DNA of 64,000 bases from G963678445 sp963678445 (lineage in GTDB: Bacteria > Hydrogenedentota > Hydrogenedentia > Hydrogenedentales > G963678445): assembly GCA_963678445.1 (NCBI GenBank), contig OY782877.1:1550001-1614000 (forward strand), in the 5' to 3' direction. This document shows positions 1 to 8,932 of this stretch, in pieces. Under the pieces are notes generated by a model. That model was not told the DNA's origin and did no database searches. It worked only from the letters and a program-made list of their open reading frames with translations. Position 1 is the first letter of the stretch, and each line of letters begins with the position of its first letter. A program made the translations under genes and the position numbers.

Positions 1-192
1 TACGTTGCACTTGTTTTCCGGGTCGTGAGCCTTGAACTTGCGTGTGTTCTTAATCGCTTTTTTATAAATGCGATGTTGACGTACGCCCTCAACGGCAACC
101 GTGATGGTCTTGTCCATGGCCGCACTCACGACCACACCGACGCGCACCTTACGATGCCCGCGGACCTGTGTAGCTTGCTTGGCTTCTTCCAT
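1..192 (-). CDS. rpsQ: 30S ribosomal protein S17, partial (C-terminus outside window)
   Basis: Only the first 64 codons are present; the gene runs off the left edge. The reading frame begins with ATG at 192, two bases after the rpmC stop, and contains the S17 hallmarks GVVVSAAMDKTITVAVEG and a basic HRIYKKAIK stretch. S17 is a primary 16S rRNA-binding protein of the small subunit. It lies in the canonical place, last visible gene of the S10 cluster after rpmC, so it is certainly translated from the same minus-strand message. Alternative starts were not needed because the spacing to rpmC and the family N-terminus agree. Confidence 0.95.
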   Translation of the reverse strand, partial: MEEAKQATQVRGHRKVRVGVVVSAAMDKTITVAVEGVRQHRIYKKAIKNTRKFKAHDPENKCNV

Positions 193-194
193 CG

Positions 195-413
195 TTACTT
201 GGTCCCTTTATTGCCGGCTGCGGCGGCGAGTTCTCGTTCATTCAAAATTGTTTTAATTCGTGCAATGTCCCGCCGCGCTTCGCGGATGGCGCGCACGTTT
301 TCGACCACACCAGTCACCCGGTTGATGCGAAATGTGATGAGGTCTTTTTGACGGTCATCCAGCTGCTTGAGCAGCTCTTCGCCGGTCATTTCTCTCAGTT
401 CACTTGCCCTCAC
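195..413 (-). CDS. rpmC: 50S ribosomal protein L29
   Basis: A 72-residue L29 that binds 23S rRNA near the exit tunnel. The family pattern is visible: ELREMTGEEL near the start, the L..R..L (here LLKQLDDRQKDL) helix, and the second helix RDIARIKTILNER. The start codon is GTG at 413, preceded by a clear AAGGAG ribosome-binding site, so the alternative initiation codon is well supported. It sits between rplP and rpsQ as in nearly all bacterial S10 operons and is separated from rpsQ by two bases, implying translational coupling. Confidence 0.96.
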   Translation of the reverse strand: MRASELREMTGEELLKQLDDRQKDLITFRINRVTGVVENVRAIREARRDIARIKTILNERELAAAAGNKGTK

Positions 414-444
414 GATCCAATCTCCTTAGCACACACCCTGCGGG

Positions 445-852
445 TTACGGACGTGTCACAAACTTGGTTTTAATAGGCATCTTGTGCCCGGCTAACCGCA
501 CCGCTTCACGCGCCAGATTCTCCGGCACGCCTTCAATTTCAAACATCACACGGCCCGGCTTCACCACCGCCACCCATTCTTCCGGTGCGCCTTTACCTTT
601 ACCCATGCGAACTTCCGCGGGCTTCTTGGTGATGGGCTTGTCCGGGAAAATCCGAATAAACACCTTACCACCACGGCGCAGGTGACGCGTTATGGCAATA
701 CGAGCCGCCTCAATCTGACGTGCAGTAATCCACCCGTCCTGAAGGGCCTTCATGCCATATTCGCCAAAATCGATATTCGTGCCGCCCTTGCTGGCGCCGA
801 CACGCCGGCCGCGTTGCTGTTTACGATGCTTCACACGTTTTGGCATCAACAT
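445..852 (-). CDS. rplP: 50S ribosomal protein L16
   Basis: A 135-residue L16, normal length, which helps form the A-site side of the large subunit. It opens with MLMPKRVKHRKQQRGR, the standard L16 N-terminus, and carries the conserved RIFPDKPITKKPAEVRMGKGKG core with the GAPEEWVAVVKPGR segment. ATG at 852 follows a GGAGAAG ribosome-binding site; a second ATG two codons in is less well placed. The gene lies between rpsC and rpmC in the conserved order. Confidence 0.97.
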   Translation of the reverse strand: MLMPKRVKHRKQQRGRRVGASKGGTNIDFGEYGMKALQDGWITARQIEAARIAITRHLRRGGKVFIRIFPDKPITKKPAEVRMGKGKGAPEEWVAVVKPGRVMFEIEGVPENLAREAVRLAGHKMPIKTKFVTRP

Positions 853-890
853 GATTCTGCTTCTCCAACTCTAGCGGGATAGACTACGGA

Positions 891-1631
891 CTAGGCCCGA
901 GCTCCCCGGTCATTGCGTGGCTTACCTTTGCGTTCTGTGCGTTCGGGACGACGCGCCCCACCCGCATGCGCCGGGCGTTCTCCCCCGACTGTGGTGACAC
1001 GTTCACCGGGAAGGACTTCACCGTGATAAATCCAGCATTTCACCCCAATGCACCCATACGTTGTGCGACTGGTCGCTGTACCATAGTCCACATTGGCCCG
1101 TAACGTGTGCAGGGGCACACTGCCCTCACGTGCCTGCTCAGCGCGTGCGATTTCTGCGCCGTTCAGACGGCCGGCCACCCGAAGACGGATACCTTTGGCG
1201 CCCAAACGCATCGTGTTTTGGACCGCCTTCTTCATCACACGGCGGAACGACATGCGTCGCTCAAGTTGCTGTGCAATGCTCTCGGCAACCAAGACGGAAC
1301 TCAGTTCCGGACTCAAGACTTCATGAATGTTAATCAGTAGCTCATGTCCGGTAAGCTGCTCCAACTCAAAGCGCAGCTTGTCCACTTCCGCACCGCGCTG
1401 GCCGATTACCAAGCCCGGACGCGATGTATAGACGTGCAATTTGGTCTTACGCCCGGCACGCTCAATATCGATCTTTGCCACGCCCGTGTGATACAGACGC
1501 TTCTTCACGTAGTCCCGCAATTTCAGGTCTTCGTGCAAAAGTTCGGCATAGTTCTTATCGGCGTACCAAATTGATGACCAATTCTGAATAACGCCCAGCC
1601 GGAATCCATTCGGATGTACCTTCTGACCCAC
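891..1631 (-). CDS. rpsC: 30S ribosomal protein S3
   Basis: S3 of 246 residues, with the N-terminal GQKVHPNGFRLG signature, the KH domain around residues 40-110 (RPGLVIGQRGAEVDKL), and the C-terminal domain with GRLNGAEIARAEQAREG. S3 forms part of the mRNA entry channel. The frame is open 39 codons further upstream but that extension overlaps rplV; GTG at 1631, preceded by GAGGAG, matches the family start exactly, so I use it. The C-terminal tail is rich in Arg/Lys/Gly, usual for S3. Confidence 0.96.
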   Translation of the reverse strand: MGQKVHPNGFRLGVIQNWSSIWYADKNYAELLHEDLKLRDYVKKRLYHTGVAKIDIERAGRKTKLHVYTSRPGLVIGQRGAEVDKLRFELEQLTGHELLINIHEVLSPELSSVLVAESIAQQLERRMSFRRVMKKAVQNTMRLGAKGIRLRVAGRLNGAEIARAEQAREGSVPLHTLRANVDYGTATSRTTYGCIGVKCWIYHGEVLPGERVTTVGGERPAHAGGARRPERTERKGKPRNDRGARA

Positions 1632-1647
1632 GATGTTCTCCTCTACT

Positions 1648-1995
1648 TTACCCTTGCAGGGTGATTTCGACGTGGCTGCTGCGTTTGCGAATCCGTGTCG
1701 CACGACCGCGCGGTGCCGCTTGATATCGTTGTAATGTCCGCCCTTCATTGACCAAAATCGTCTTCACCACCATCTCGTCGGTGTCAATGCGGTCGTGACG
1801 TTCCGTAGCGGCGTGCTCCGCATTCGCGACGGCCGAGTCCAGCAATTTCCGCAAGGGAAGCGCCGAACCTTTCACCGTGAAGTGCAGAATGTCACGCGCC
1901 TCGGCGACCTTCTTCCCACGAATCATGTCCGCCACAAGACGAACTTTACGCGGGGCGATCTGCAGATTTTTTAATTTTGCTACTGCGGTAGCCAT
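1648..1995 (-). CDS. rplV: 50S ribosomal protein L22
   Basis: A 115-residue L22, which contributes to the exit tunnel and macrolide-binding region. The typical N-terminus with QIAPRKVRLVADMIRGK is present, followed by AL.LL.SAVANAEH and the C-terminal beta-hairpin ending RGRATRIRKRSSHVEI. ATG at 1995 is preceded by AGGAG at good spacing. The gene lies 11 bases after rpsS and 16 bases before the rpsC GTG, within the S10 operon. Confidence 0.96.
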   Translation of the reverse strand: MATAVAKLKNLQIAPRKVRLVADMIRGKKVAEARDILHFTVKGSALPLRKLLDSAVANAEHAATERHDRIDTDEMVVKTILVNEGRTLQRYQAAPRGRATRIRKRSSHVEITLQG

Positions 1996-2006
1996 GGCTT
2001 CGTCTC

Positions 2007-2276
2007 CTACTTCTTCAGGCTGCCGGCATGACCGCGGAATGTGCGCGTCGGCGCAAATTCACCCAGTTTATGCCCGACCATATTTTCCGTGATGTATACG
2101 GGGATGAAGTTTTTACCGTTGTGCACGGCGATGGTCAAGCCCACCATATCGGGAATCACGGTGGACCGGCGCGACCAGGTCCGTATTACACGCCGCTCGC
2201 CGGTGCTCTGCTGTTTATCCACTTTGTCCAGCAAATGACCGTCGACGAAGTAGCCTTTTCTTAACGAACGTGCCAC
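2007..2276 (-). CDS. rpsS: 30S ribosomal protein S19
   Basis: S19 of 89 residues, at the head of the small subunit. Visible family motifs are ARSLRKGYFVD at the start, RRSTVIPDMVGLTIAVHNG in the middle and HKLGEFAPTRTFRGH near the end. The start is GTG at 2276 with an AAGGAG ribosome-binding site, another non-ATG start in this cluster. It lies between rplB and rplV as usual. Confidence 0.96.
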   Translation of the reverse strand: MARSLRKGYFVDGHLLDKVDKQQSTGERRVIRTWSRRSTVIPDMVGLTIAVHNGKNFIPVYITENMVGHKLGEFAPTRTFRGHAGSLKK

Positions 2277-2328
2277 TGTTGCGTCTCCTTAATTTTCGCC
2301 TGCAGCTTCGCGCCGCCTGCGACCGTCA

Positions 2329-3156
2329 CTAGGCGTTTCGACGCCGGATGATGTACTTATCAGTTCGATGACTCTTCTTGCGGGTTTTATGCCCTTTGGT
2401 AGGCACACCCCAAGGTGAAACCGGATGGCGACCACCCGAGGTACGGCCTTCACCACCACCATGGGGGTGATCGACCGGATTCATAACCACACCGCGCACC
2501 TTCGGGCGACGGCCCAGCCAACGCGACCGGCCGGCTTTACCAATATTAATATTGGAATGGTCTTCATTGCTTACGCTACCAATGGTAGCCCGGCATTTAT
2601 TGCTTACACGGCGCATTTCACCCGAGGGCAGACGCAGGACAACAAAGTCGCCTTCTTTGGCCAGAACCTGACAACCGTTCCCAGCCGAGCGTACCAGCTG
2701 CCCGCCTTTTCCTGGCGTCAGTTCCACATTATGGATAATGGTACCCAAGGGAATCCGACTCATCGGCATGCAATTGCCCACTTCATATTCCGCCGTATCG
2801 CCGCTCATAATCTGTGCGCCTACTTCTAAGCCGTTGGGAGCGACAATGTAGCGCTTTTCACCATCAGCATAGACAATCAGGGCAATACGTGCGGTACGAT
2901 TGGGATCATACTCAATCGCCGCAACCTTACCCGGCACGCCGTCTTTCTCGCGACGAAAATCAATAACCCTGTAACGGCGCTTGTGACCACCGCCACGGCG
3001 TCGCATCGTGATGCGACCTGTATTATTACGCCCCGCCTTTTCGAACAGCGGCGCCAAGAGGCTTTTTTCAGGCTTCTTCTTTGTCAAATCTGAGAAGTCG
3101 GAAACGCTCATCTCGCGCCGTGATGGCGTATATGGCTTAAATTTCTTGACTGGCAT
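2329..3156 (-). CDS. rplB: 50S ribosomal protein L2
   Basis: L2 of 275 residues, a core large-subunit protein needed for subunit association and peptidyl transfer. It shows the RRRGGGHKRRYRVIDF motif, the SH3-like middle, and the C-terminal MNPVDHPHGGGEGRT loop containing the conserved histidine near the peptidyl-transferase centre. Length and ends match the family. ATG at 3156 follows GGAG. It sits between rplW and rpsS. Confidence 0.97.
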   Translation of the reverse strand: MPVKKFKPYTPSRREMSVSDFSDLTKKKPEKSLLAPLFEKAGRNNTGRITMRRRGGGHKRRYRVIDFRREKDGVPGKVAAIEYDPNRTARIALIVYADGEKRYIVAPNGLEVGAQIMSGDTAEYEVGNCMPMSRIPLGTIIHNVELTPGKGGQLVRSAGNGCQVLAKEGDFVVLRLPSGEMRRVSNKCRATIGSVSNEDHSNINIGKAGRSRWLGRRPKVRGVVMNPVDHPHGGGEGRTSGGRHPVSPWGVPTKGHKTRKKSHRTDKYIIRRRNA

Positions 3157-3187
3157 TCATCCAATCTCCATTCGCGCTCGTCCGCGC

Positions 3188-3481
3188 TTAGATTAAGTCG
3201 AGCTTATCACCGCTGCGCAACGTAACGATTGCTTTCTTCCACGCGGAACGACGTCCCACCCGGCGTGAACCAAATTGCTTGCGGAGCTTTCCCTGGTAGT
3301 TCATCGTGTTCACACTGACCACTTTGACATCGGGGAAAATGTGCTCAATCGCATTACGGATTTCAATTTTATTCGCGTTGGGACGCACCCGGAAGGTGAA
3401 TTGATTGGCCTTCCCGGTCTGAATCTGCGATTCTTCCGTCAGAATCGGCCCCAGAACGATCTGATGCGGTGCTTTGTTCAT
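3188..3481 (-). CDS. rplW: 50S ribosomal protein L23
   Basis: L23 of 97 residues, which lines the tunnel exit and docks signal recognition particle and trigger factor. The sequence contains ILTEESQIQTGKANQFTFRV, the long loop with VNTMNYQGKLRKQFG and the final KKAIVTLRSGDKLDLI, typical for L23. Its ATG overlaps the rplD stop codon (ATGA), indicating coupled translation. Confidence 0.96.
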   Translation of the reverse strand: MNKAPHQIVLGPILTEESQIQTGKANQFTFRVRPNANKIEIRNAIEHIFPDVKVVSVNTMNYQGKLRKQFGSRRVGRRSAWKKAIVTLRSGDKLDLI

Positions 3482-4104
3482 GACAGTCGCTCCTCTAATT
3501 TCACGAGCGCATCTTCCAAGACGACTACCCGCACCGCGCTAATTACATCAAGCGCATTCACATCCGCCGCCGTCCGCACCATCACCCGAGAAATGTTACG
3601 CGAAGAAAGCAGTACATTCTTGTCATAGGCCGACGTGACTACCAAAGTCTTGCGACCTTCAGGCGCAACCTTATCCAACATCTGCGCAAAAGGCTTGGTC
3701 TTGGGCGCGTCGGTCTCCATGCCGTTCAGCACGCACAGGCGGTCCTTGCGGACGCGTTCACTCAGTAGCGAACATAAGGCCTGACGTCGGAAGGAAGCCG
3801 GAATGTTTTTCCGGTAGCTACGGGGTCGGGGTCCGAAGACCGTACCACCACCGCGCATGTGCGGCTCCCGGATACTACCCTGACGGGCGCGACCGGTACC
3901 TTTTTGACGGAAGGGTTTGACACCACCACCGCTTACTTCGGCACGCGTCTTCGTCTTATGCGTTCCCTGGCGCTTTGCATCCTGGAAGGCCACAACCACG
4001 TCGTGTACCATCGTCGGATTCATCTCGGCATCAAAGACCGTCTCGCTGACTTCCTTGGTGCCTTGGTCTGCGCCCTGGGCGTTAACAACTTTCAAGGTTA
4101 CCAT
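3478..4104 (-). CDS. rplD: 50S ribosomal protein L4
   Basis: L4 of 208 residues. The long tunnel loop with the motif KPFRQKGTGRARQGSIR and GGGTVFGPRPRSY is intact, and the globular part has the Rossmann-like strand order of the family. In E. coli L4 also represses its own operon; whether that holds here cannot be read from sequence. It starts two bases after the rplC stop and overlaps rplW by four bases. Confidence 0.96.
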   Translation of the reverse strand: MVTLKVVNAQGADQGTKEVSETVFDAEMNPTMVHDVVVAFQDAKRQGTHKTKTRAEVSGGGVKPFRQKGTGRARQGSIREPHMRGGGTVFGPRPRSYRKNIPASFRRQALCSLLSERVRKDRLCVLNGMETDAPKTKPFAQMLDKVAPEGRKTLVVTSAYDKNVLLSSRNISRVMVRTAADVNALDVISAVRVVVLEDALVKLEERLS

Positions 4105-4106
4105 AA

Positions 4107-4742
4107 CTATTTGGCCCCCTTCACACTATGCTGCACCGTGACCACTCCCCCTTTGGCCCCAGGCACTGCGCCCCGAACAATGAGAAGATTTTTTTCCAGG
4201 TCCACGTCCACAACTTCCAGATTCTGGGTGGTTACTTTAACGTTACCCATTTGTCCGGGCAAGCGTTTACCTTTAAACACTTTAGAGGGTTGTGCGCTTT
4301 GACCGACAGAACCCGGCGCACGATGAAAATGCGCACCGTGTCCACCTGGCCCACCGCCAAAACCATGTCGTTTTATTACGCCAGCAAAACCTTTACCCTT
4401 CGAAGCACCGCTTATATCTACACGGTCACCCACTTTAAAGATATCGGTTTTAATTTCATCACCCGGCTTCAACTCGGTCGATTCTTCCACCCGAAACTCG
4501 CGTAGCACCTTTTTCGGTGTAACACCCGCTTTGGCGAAATGCCCCGTCTGAGGCTTATTGCAGCGCTTTTCTTTCTTGTCGTCAAAACCAACCTGCACAG
4601 CCTCATACCCATCCGTCGCAGCAGTTTTCCGCTGTACGACAACACAGGGGCCAGCTTGGAGCAACGTCACATCGATCCAGCGCTCGTCCTCGGTGAAAAT
4701 CCGGGTCATGCCCAGCTTTCGGCCCAAAAGTCCATTTACCAT
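4107..4742 (-). CDS. rplC: 50S ribosomal protein L3
   Basis: L3 of 211 residues, one of the first proteins to bind 23S rRNA. It starts MVNGLLGRKLGMTRIF and contains the GKGFAGVIKRHGFGGGPGGHG loop that reaches toward the peptidyl-transferase centre, including the glutamine (SVGQSAQPS) that is methylated in other bacteria by PrmB. The ATG at 4742 follows AAGGAC. A gap of 89 bases separates it from rpsJ, with no recognisable element. Confidence 0.96.
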   Translation of the reverse strand: MVNGLLGRKLGMTRIFTEDERWIDVTLLQAGPCVVVQRKTAATDGYEAVQVGFDDKKEKRCNKPQTGHFAKAGVTPKKVLREFRVEESTELKPGDEIKTDIFKVGDRVDISGASKGKGFAGVIKRHGFGGGPGGHGAHFHRAPGSVGQSAQPSKVFKGKRLPGQMGNVKVTTQNLEVVDVDLEKNLLIVRGAVPGAKGGVVTVQHSVKGAK

Positions 4743-4831
4743 CTTTGGTTCGTCCTTACATTGGTGCCATATTTATACGATACGGCGTTGTAAGTTCCGC
4801 AACTTGCACCCCGAAAAAACGGGGGCCACGG

Positions 4832-5143
4832 TTATTGCTTTATTTCTACGTCCACGCCTGCCGGAAGCACCAACTTCATAAGGGCGTCTACCGTGGCCGC
4901 ACTCGGGTCCGTAATATCAATCAAACGTCTGTGCGTACGGCGCTCAAACTGCTCACGCGACTTTTTGTCAATGTGCGGTCCGCGCAAAACGGTGTACTTG
5001 TTGATGCCCATCGGCAGTGGAATCGGCCCCCGCACGCCAGCGCCAGTGCGCTGTGCAGCGGATACGATTTCCAACGCCGACTGGTCAAGTAGACGATGAT
5101 CGTAGGCCCGTAGCTTGATACGAATTTTATGGCTTGCAGCCAT
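4832..5143 (-). CDS. rpsJ: 30S ribosomal protein S10
   Basis: S10 of 103 residues, also known from other bacteria as NusE in antitermination complexes. The conserved IRIKLRAYDHRLLDQSA start, the GPIPLP loop, and the THRRLIDI segment are present. ATG at 5143 follows CAGGAG. It is the first gene of the S10 segment, directly downstream of tuf, so the str and S10 operons are contiguous here. Confidence 0.97.
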   Translation of the reverse strand: MAASHKIRIKLRAYDHRLLDQSALEIVSAAQRTGAGVRGPIPLPMGINKYTVLRGPHIDKKSREQFERRTHRRLIDITDPSAATVDALMKLVLPAGVDVEIKQ

Positions 5144-5228
5144 TGTAGCTCTCCTGCGTTGTTTACGGGGCGGCGTCGTTACATTGCTCGACGCCGCACG
5201 CCGTGATGTCCATTAAACAGGATGGATA

Positions 5229-6416
5229 TTATTCAATCACTTTGGTGACGACGCCAGCACCTACGGTGCGTCCGCCTTCACGGATAGCGAAGCGAAGTTC
5301 TTCGTCCATCGCGATGGGCGTAATCAACTCGGCGCTAATCGTGATGTTGTCGCCAGGCATAACCATTTCCACGCCTTCGGGAAGGTCCAGCTTGCCGGTC
5401 ACGTCCGTTGTACGGAAGTAGAACTGGGGGCGGTAGCCGGTGAAGAACGGGGTATGACGCCCACCTTCTTCTTTGGTCAGCACGTAAACTTCGCCTTCAA
5501 ACTTGGTGTGCGGCGTAATCGAACCGGGCTTGGCAACTACCATGCCGCGTTCTACGTCGTCGCGGCTGATACCGCGAAGAAGAAGACCCACGTTGTCGCC
5601 CGCCTGACCTTCGTCCATCAGCTTGCGGAACATTTCCACGCCGGTGCACGTTGTGGTCTGGATTTCGTCTTTTACACCAACCAGTTCGACTTTGTCGCTG
5701 GGGTGAATCGTACCTTGTTCCACACGACCCGTTACCACGGTGCCGCGACCGGTAATCGTGAACACGTCTTCGATGGGCATCAGGAAGGGGCGATCCAGCG
5801 CACGTTCGGGGGTCGGGATGTAATCGTCGACCGCCTGCATCAGCTCGAGCACGTTCTTCTGGTGCTCTTCGTCGTCTTCCATCGCCTTGAGCGCCGAACC
5901 CTTGATAATGGGGATTTCGTCGCCGGGGAATTCGTATTTGCTCAGCAGTTCGCGAAGCTCAAGCTCTACCAGCTCAAGCAGTTCTTCATCGTCGACCATG
6001 TCGACTTTGTTCATCCAAACCACCATCGCAGGCACGTTTACCTGACGGGCCAGAAGGATGTGTTCGCGCGTCTGCGCCATGGGGCCGTCATCGGCCGCCA
6101 CTACCAGGATAGCGCCGTCCATCTGCGCAGCACCCGTGATCATGTTCTTGATATAGTCCGCGTGGCCCGGGCAGTCGACGTGCGCATAGTGACGCGTATC
6201 CGTCTCATACTCTACGTGCGCAATCGAAATCGTGATGCCACGTTCTTTTTCTTCCGGAGCCTTGTCAATCTGGTCGAAGTCCATCACCTTCGCGCCGCCG
6301 GTCTTCGCCAACGTCTTCGTGATCGCGCTGGTCAATGTCGTCTTACCATGATCCACGTGCCCAATCGTACCGATGTTCACGTGCGGTTTAGTCCGCTCAA
6401 ATTTTTCCTTCGCCAT
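5229..6416 (-). CDS. tuf: Translation elongation factor Tu
   Basis: EF-Tu of 395 residues that delivers aminoacyl-tRNA to the ribosome as a GTPase. The G1 motif GHVDHGKTT, G2/G3 region with DCPGHADY and G4 MNKVD are intact, and the sequence is colinear with family members through domains 2 and 3. The frame is open 11 codons further upstream, but ATG at 6416, preceded by AAGGAG and followed by AKEKFERTKPHVNIGTIGH, is the family start. It follows fusA after 91 bases and precedes rpsJ. Confidence 0.98.
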   Translation of the reverse strand: MAKEKFERTKPHVNIGTIGHVDHGKTTLTSAITKTLAKTGGAKVMDFDQIDKAPEEKERGITISIAHVEYETDTRHYAHVDCPGHADYIKNMITGAAQMDGAILVVAADDGPMAQTREHILLARQVNVPAMVVWMNKVDMVDDEELLELVELELRELLSKYEFPGDEIPIIKGSALKAMEDDEEHQKNVLELMQAVDDYIPTPERALDRPFLMPIEDVFTITGRGTVVTGRVEQGTIHPSDKVELVGVKDEIQTTTCTGVEMFRKLMDEGQAGDNVGLLLRGISRDDVERGMVVAKPGSITPHTKFEGEVYVLTKEEGGRHTPFFTGYRPQFYFRTTDVTGKLDLPEGVEMVMPGDNITISAELITPIAMDEELRFAIREGGRTVGAGVVTKVIE

Positions 6417-6507
6417 GCTGGTAATCTCCTTTTTCAGATGTTGCGTCATGTGACGCCTGTGTCAGCCGGGGCGTTGCTCCGTTAATATACTTATCTCACT
6501 GCAGCGC

Positions 6508-8604
6508 CTATTCAAAACGGTAGGTACTGCCTGCTCTCTTCATTATGTCGTTCGCAATCGTCATCGGGGCCGGCGCATAATGCTCGAACTGCATGCTGTA
6601 TACAGCACGTCCCTGTGTGCGCGAACGCAAATTGTTGGCGTAGCCAAACATGGATGCCAAGGGCACATGTGCACGGATAGTCTGGGTTCCAGAATCTGCT
6701 TCCATCCCTTCCAAACGCCCGCGTCGGCTATCCAGGTCACCAATGACGTCACCAGTAAACTCCTCTGGCGTAATCACTTCCACCTTCATCATCGGTTCCA
6801 GCAGCACCGGCTTAGCATGGGCTGCTGCATCTTTGACTGCCATCGAACCTGCGATCGCAAAGGCCATCTCCGATGAATCCACCTCGTGGTATGAGCCGAA
6901 TTCCAACGTGACTTTAACATCGACCATCTGGTAGCCGGAAACCACACCGGTTTCCAATGCCTCCCGACAGCCTTTCTCGACCGCAGGAATATATTCCCGC
7001 GGAATCACGCCGCCAACAATTTTATCTTCAAATTCAAATCCGGACCCGGGTTCGCCGGGTTCAACGGTAAGCACAACATGTCCATATTGACCACGGCCAC
7101 CACTCTGGCGGACAAATTTCTTCTCGCCTTTAGCTTTCGTGCGAATGGATTCGCGGTAGGCCACGACGGGTTTACCGACATTGGCGTCCACCTTGAATTC
7201 ACGACGCATACGATCCACCAAGATATCCAGATGCAACTCACCCATACCCGCGATAATGGTCTGGGCCGTTTCTTCATCTGTGTGCACCTGGAAGGTCGGA
7301 TCTTCTTCCGATAACTTCTGCAGTGCCTGCGACAGTTTATCCTGGTCGGCCTTGGTCTTCGGTTCAATCGCGATGTGTACTACGGGCTCGGGGAAGTCTA
7401 CCGACATTAAGGCTACCGGCTTGTCAATCGCACAAAGGGTATCGCCTGTGGTGGTGTTTTTGCAACCGATAACGGCGGCAATATCACCAGCGTATAGGGT
7501 TTTCAAATCCGTACGCTCATCCGCATGCATTTCCAACAAGCGGCCCAAACGCTCTTTGCGCCCCGTGCGTGCATTCAAAACCTGCGTACCGGCCTGCAAA
7601 GTACCGGAATACACCCGAATGAAGGTCAAACGGCCCACATGCGGATCTGTAAGGATTTTAAATGCAAGCGCGGAAAACGGCTCCTTGTCGCTGGGCGTTC
7701 GAATTACTTCCTTTTCCGGCTGATGGGGAAGCGTTCCCACATAGTCGTCTACATCTACCGGAGACGGAAGATACGCTACGATAGCATCCAGAAGAAGACG
7801 CACACCTTTGTTACGTAGTGCCGTACCACAAAGAACCGGGGTAAATGTGTTCTCCAGACACCCTTTTCGGATGGCGGCATGCAGCTCATCTTCAGTGATT
7901 TCCTCGTCATGGAGATATTTCTCCATCAAGGCTTCATCCACTTCAGCGGCGGCTTCCAGCAAATTGTGACGCCACACTTCGGCCTCTTCGTATAAATCGT
8001 CGGAGACGTCGCTCACTACCTGTTGGGTATTTACGCCTTCGCCTTCCCAGCAAATCATTTTCATACGAATAAGGTCTACGATACCGGAAAATTGGTCTTC
8101 ACTACCAATGGGGAGTTGGAGGGGGACAGGATTGACACCAAGCCGTTTTTCCATGCTTCGTGTCGCTCGGTGAAAATCCGCACCTACGCGATCCATCTTG
8201 TTAATGAAGGCAATACGCGGCACACCGTAACGTTCGGCTTGTCGCCAGACGGTTTCAGATTGGGGCTGCACTCCCGCCACGGCGCAGAAAACTGCTACCG
8301 CGCCGTCGAGTACTCGCAGACTGCGCTCAACTTCAGCCGTGAAATCGATGTGGCCAGGGGTGTCGATAATATTGACATGACATCCTTCCCAGTCACAGGC
8401 TGTAGCTGCTGAGGTAATGGTTATACCGCGCTCCCGTTCCTGATCCATGTAATCCATGGTTGCAGCACCGTCATGAACTTCGCCCACGCGGTGCACTCGT
8501 CCGGAGTAGTACAAGACACGTTCTGTAACGGTGGTCTTGCCGGCATCAATGTGGGCCATAATTCCGATATTACGGGTTTTTTCTAGAGGATAGTTGCGTG
8601 CCAC
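6508..8604 (-). CDS. fusA: Translation elongation factor G
   Basis: EF-G of 698 residues, the translocation GTPase. G1 AHIDAGKTT, G3 DTPGHIDF and G4 NKMD are visible, with the five-domain layout and the RQSGGRGQYGHV domain IV motif. The start is GTG at 8604 with an AAAGGAAA ribosome-binding site. A 328-base gap separates it from rpsG, larger than any other gap in the cluster. The full-length, motif-complete sequence makes it a canonical EF-G rather than a paralogue. Confidence 0.98.
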   Translation of the reverse strand: MARNYPLEKTRNIGIMAHIDAGKTTVTERVLYYSGRVHRVGEVHDGAATMDYMDQERERGITITSAATACDWEGCHVNIIDTPGHIDFTAEVERSLRVLDGAVAVFCAVAGVQPQSETVWRQAERYGVPRIAFINKMDRVGADFHRATRSMEKRLGVNPVPLQLPIGSEDQFSGIVDLIRMKMICWEGEGVNTQQVVSDVSDDLYEEAEVWRHNLLEAAAEVDEALMEKYLHDEEITEDELHAAIRKGCLENTFTPVLCGTALRNKGVRLLLDAIVAYLPSPVDVDDYVGTLPHQPEKEVIRTPSDKEPFSALAFKILTDPHVGRLTFIRVYSGTLQAGTQVLNARTGRKERLGRLLEMHADERTDLKTLYAGDIAAVIGCKNTTTGDTLCAIDKPVALMSVDFPEPVVHIAIEPKTKADQDKLSQALQKLSEEDPTFQVHTDEETAQTIIAGMGELHLDILVDRMRREFKVDANVGKPVVAYRESIRTKAKGEKKFVRQSGGRGQYGHVVLTVEPGEPGSGFEFEDKIVGGVIPREYIPAVEKGCREALETGVVSGYQMVDVKVTLEFGSYHEVDSSEMAFAIAGSMAVKDAAAHAKPVLLEPMMKVEVITPEEFTGDVIGDLDSRRGRLEGMEADSGTQTIRAHVPLASMFGYANNLRSRTQGRAVYSMQFEHYAPAPMTIANDIMKRAGSTYRFE

Positions 8605-8932
8605 AAGTGTTTCCTTTATATCGTTGCGCCAGGCTTGCCTGACGGGGTCTCTGATATGGTCACTTCGGTTACACAGCGCTCTTCCGGGCCCTACACTCGC
8701 TCTGATTCAACTTTCATGGGGTCGAAACAGAGGTTACGCGGTCGCCAGGCTGAGCCTGTGCAACACGTAACGCTCAGTCGAATATTCTTAACAGGTCCTT
8801 CCGATATAATTCTTCATATGTGGAGCTGTTAAAAAATTGCATCGTTCATCTTACATCTTATTTGACTGCTCGCAAAATACTGCCACGACAGCCAAATAAG
8901 GGTTTACCTTATTTATTGGGATCTTAATCCAC
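8605..8932. other. Gap between rpsG and fusA; no gene seen
   Basis: A 328-base stretch with no credible reading frame. On the minus strand, two short related inverted repeats (CAGGC-AA-GCCTG near 8633 and CAGGC-TCA-GCCTG near 8755) lie upstream of fusA. A weak promoter-like pair (TTAACA with a TTATAT/TATATC box 17-19 bases on) reads toward fusA near 8835-8800. These could give fusA-tuf a second promoter and a structured leader, but the matches are poor and I call neither firmly. Confidence 0.3.

Noticed and set aside
5454..6485. 343-codon plus-strand frame opposite tuf
   Set aside because: Shadow of the strongly biased EF-Tu codons; His/Arg-rich, no family, no ribosome-binding site.
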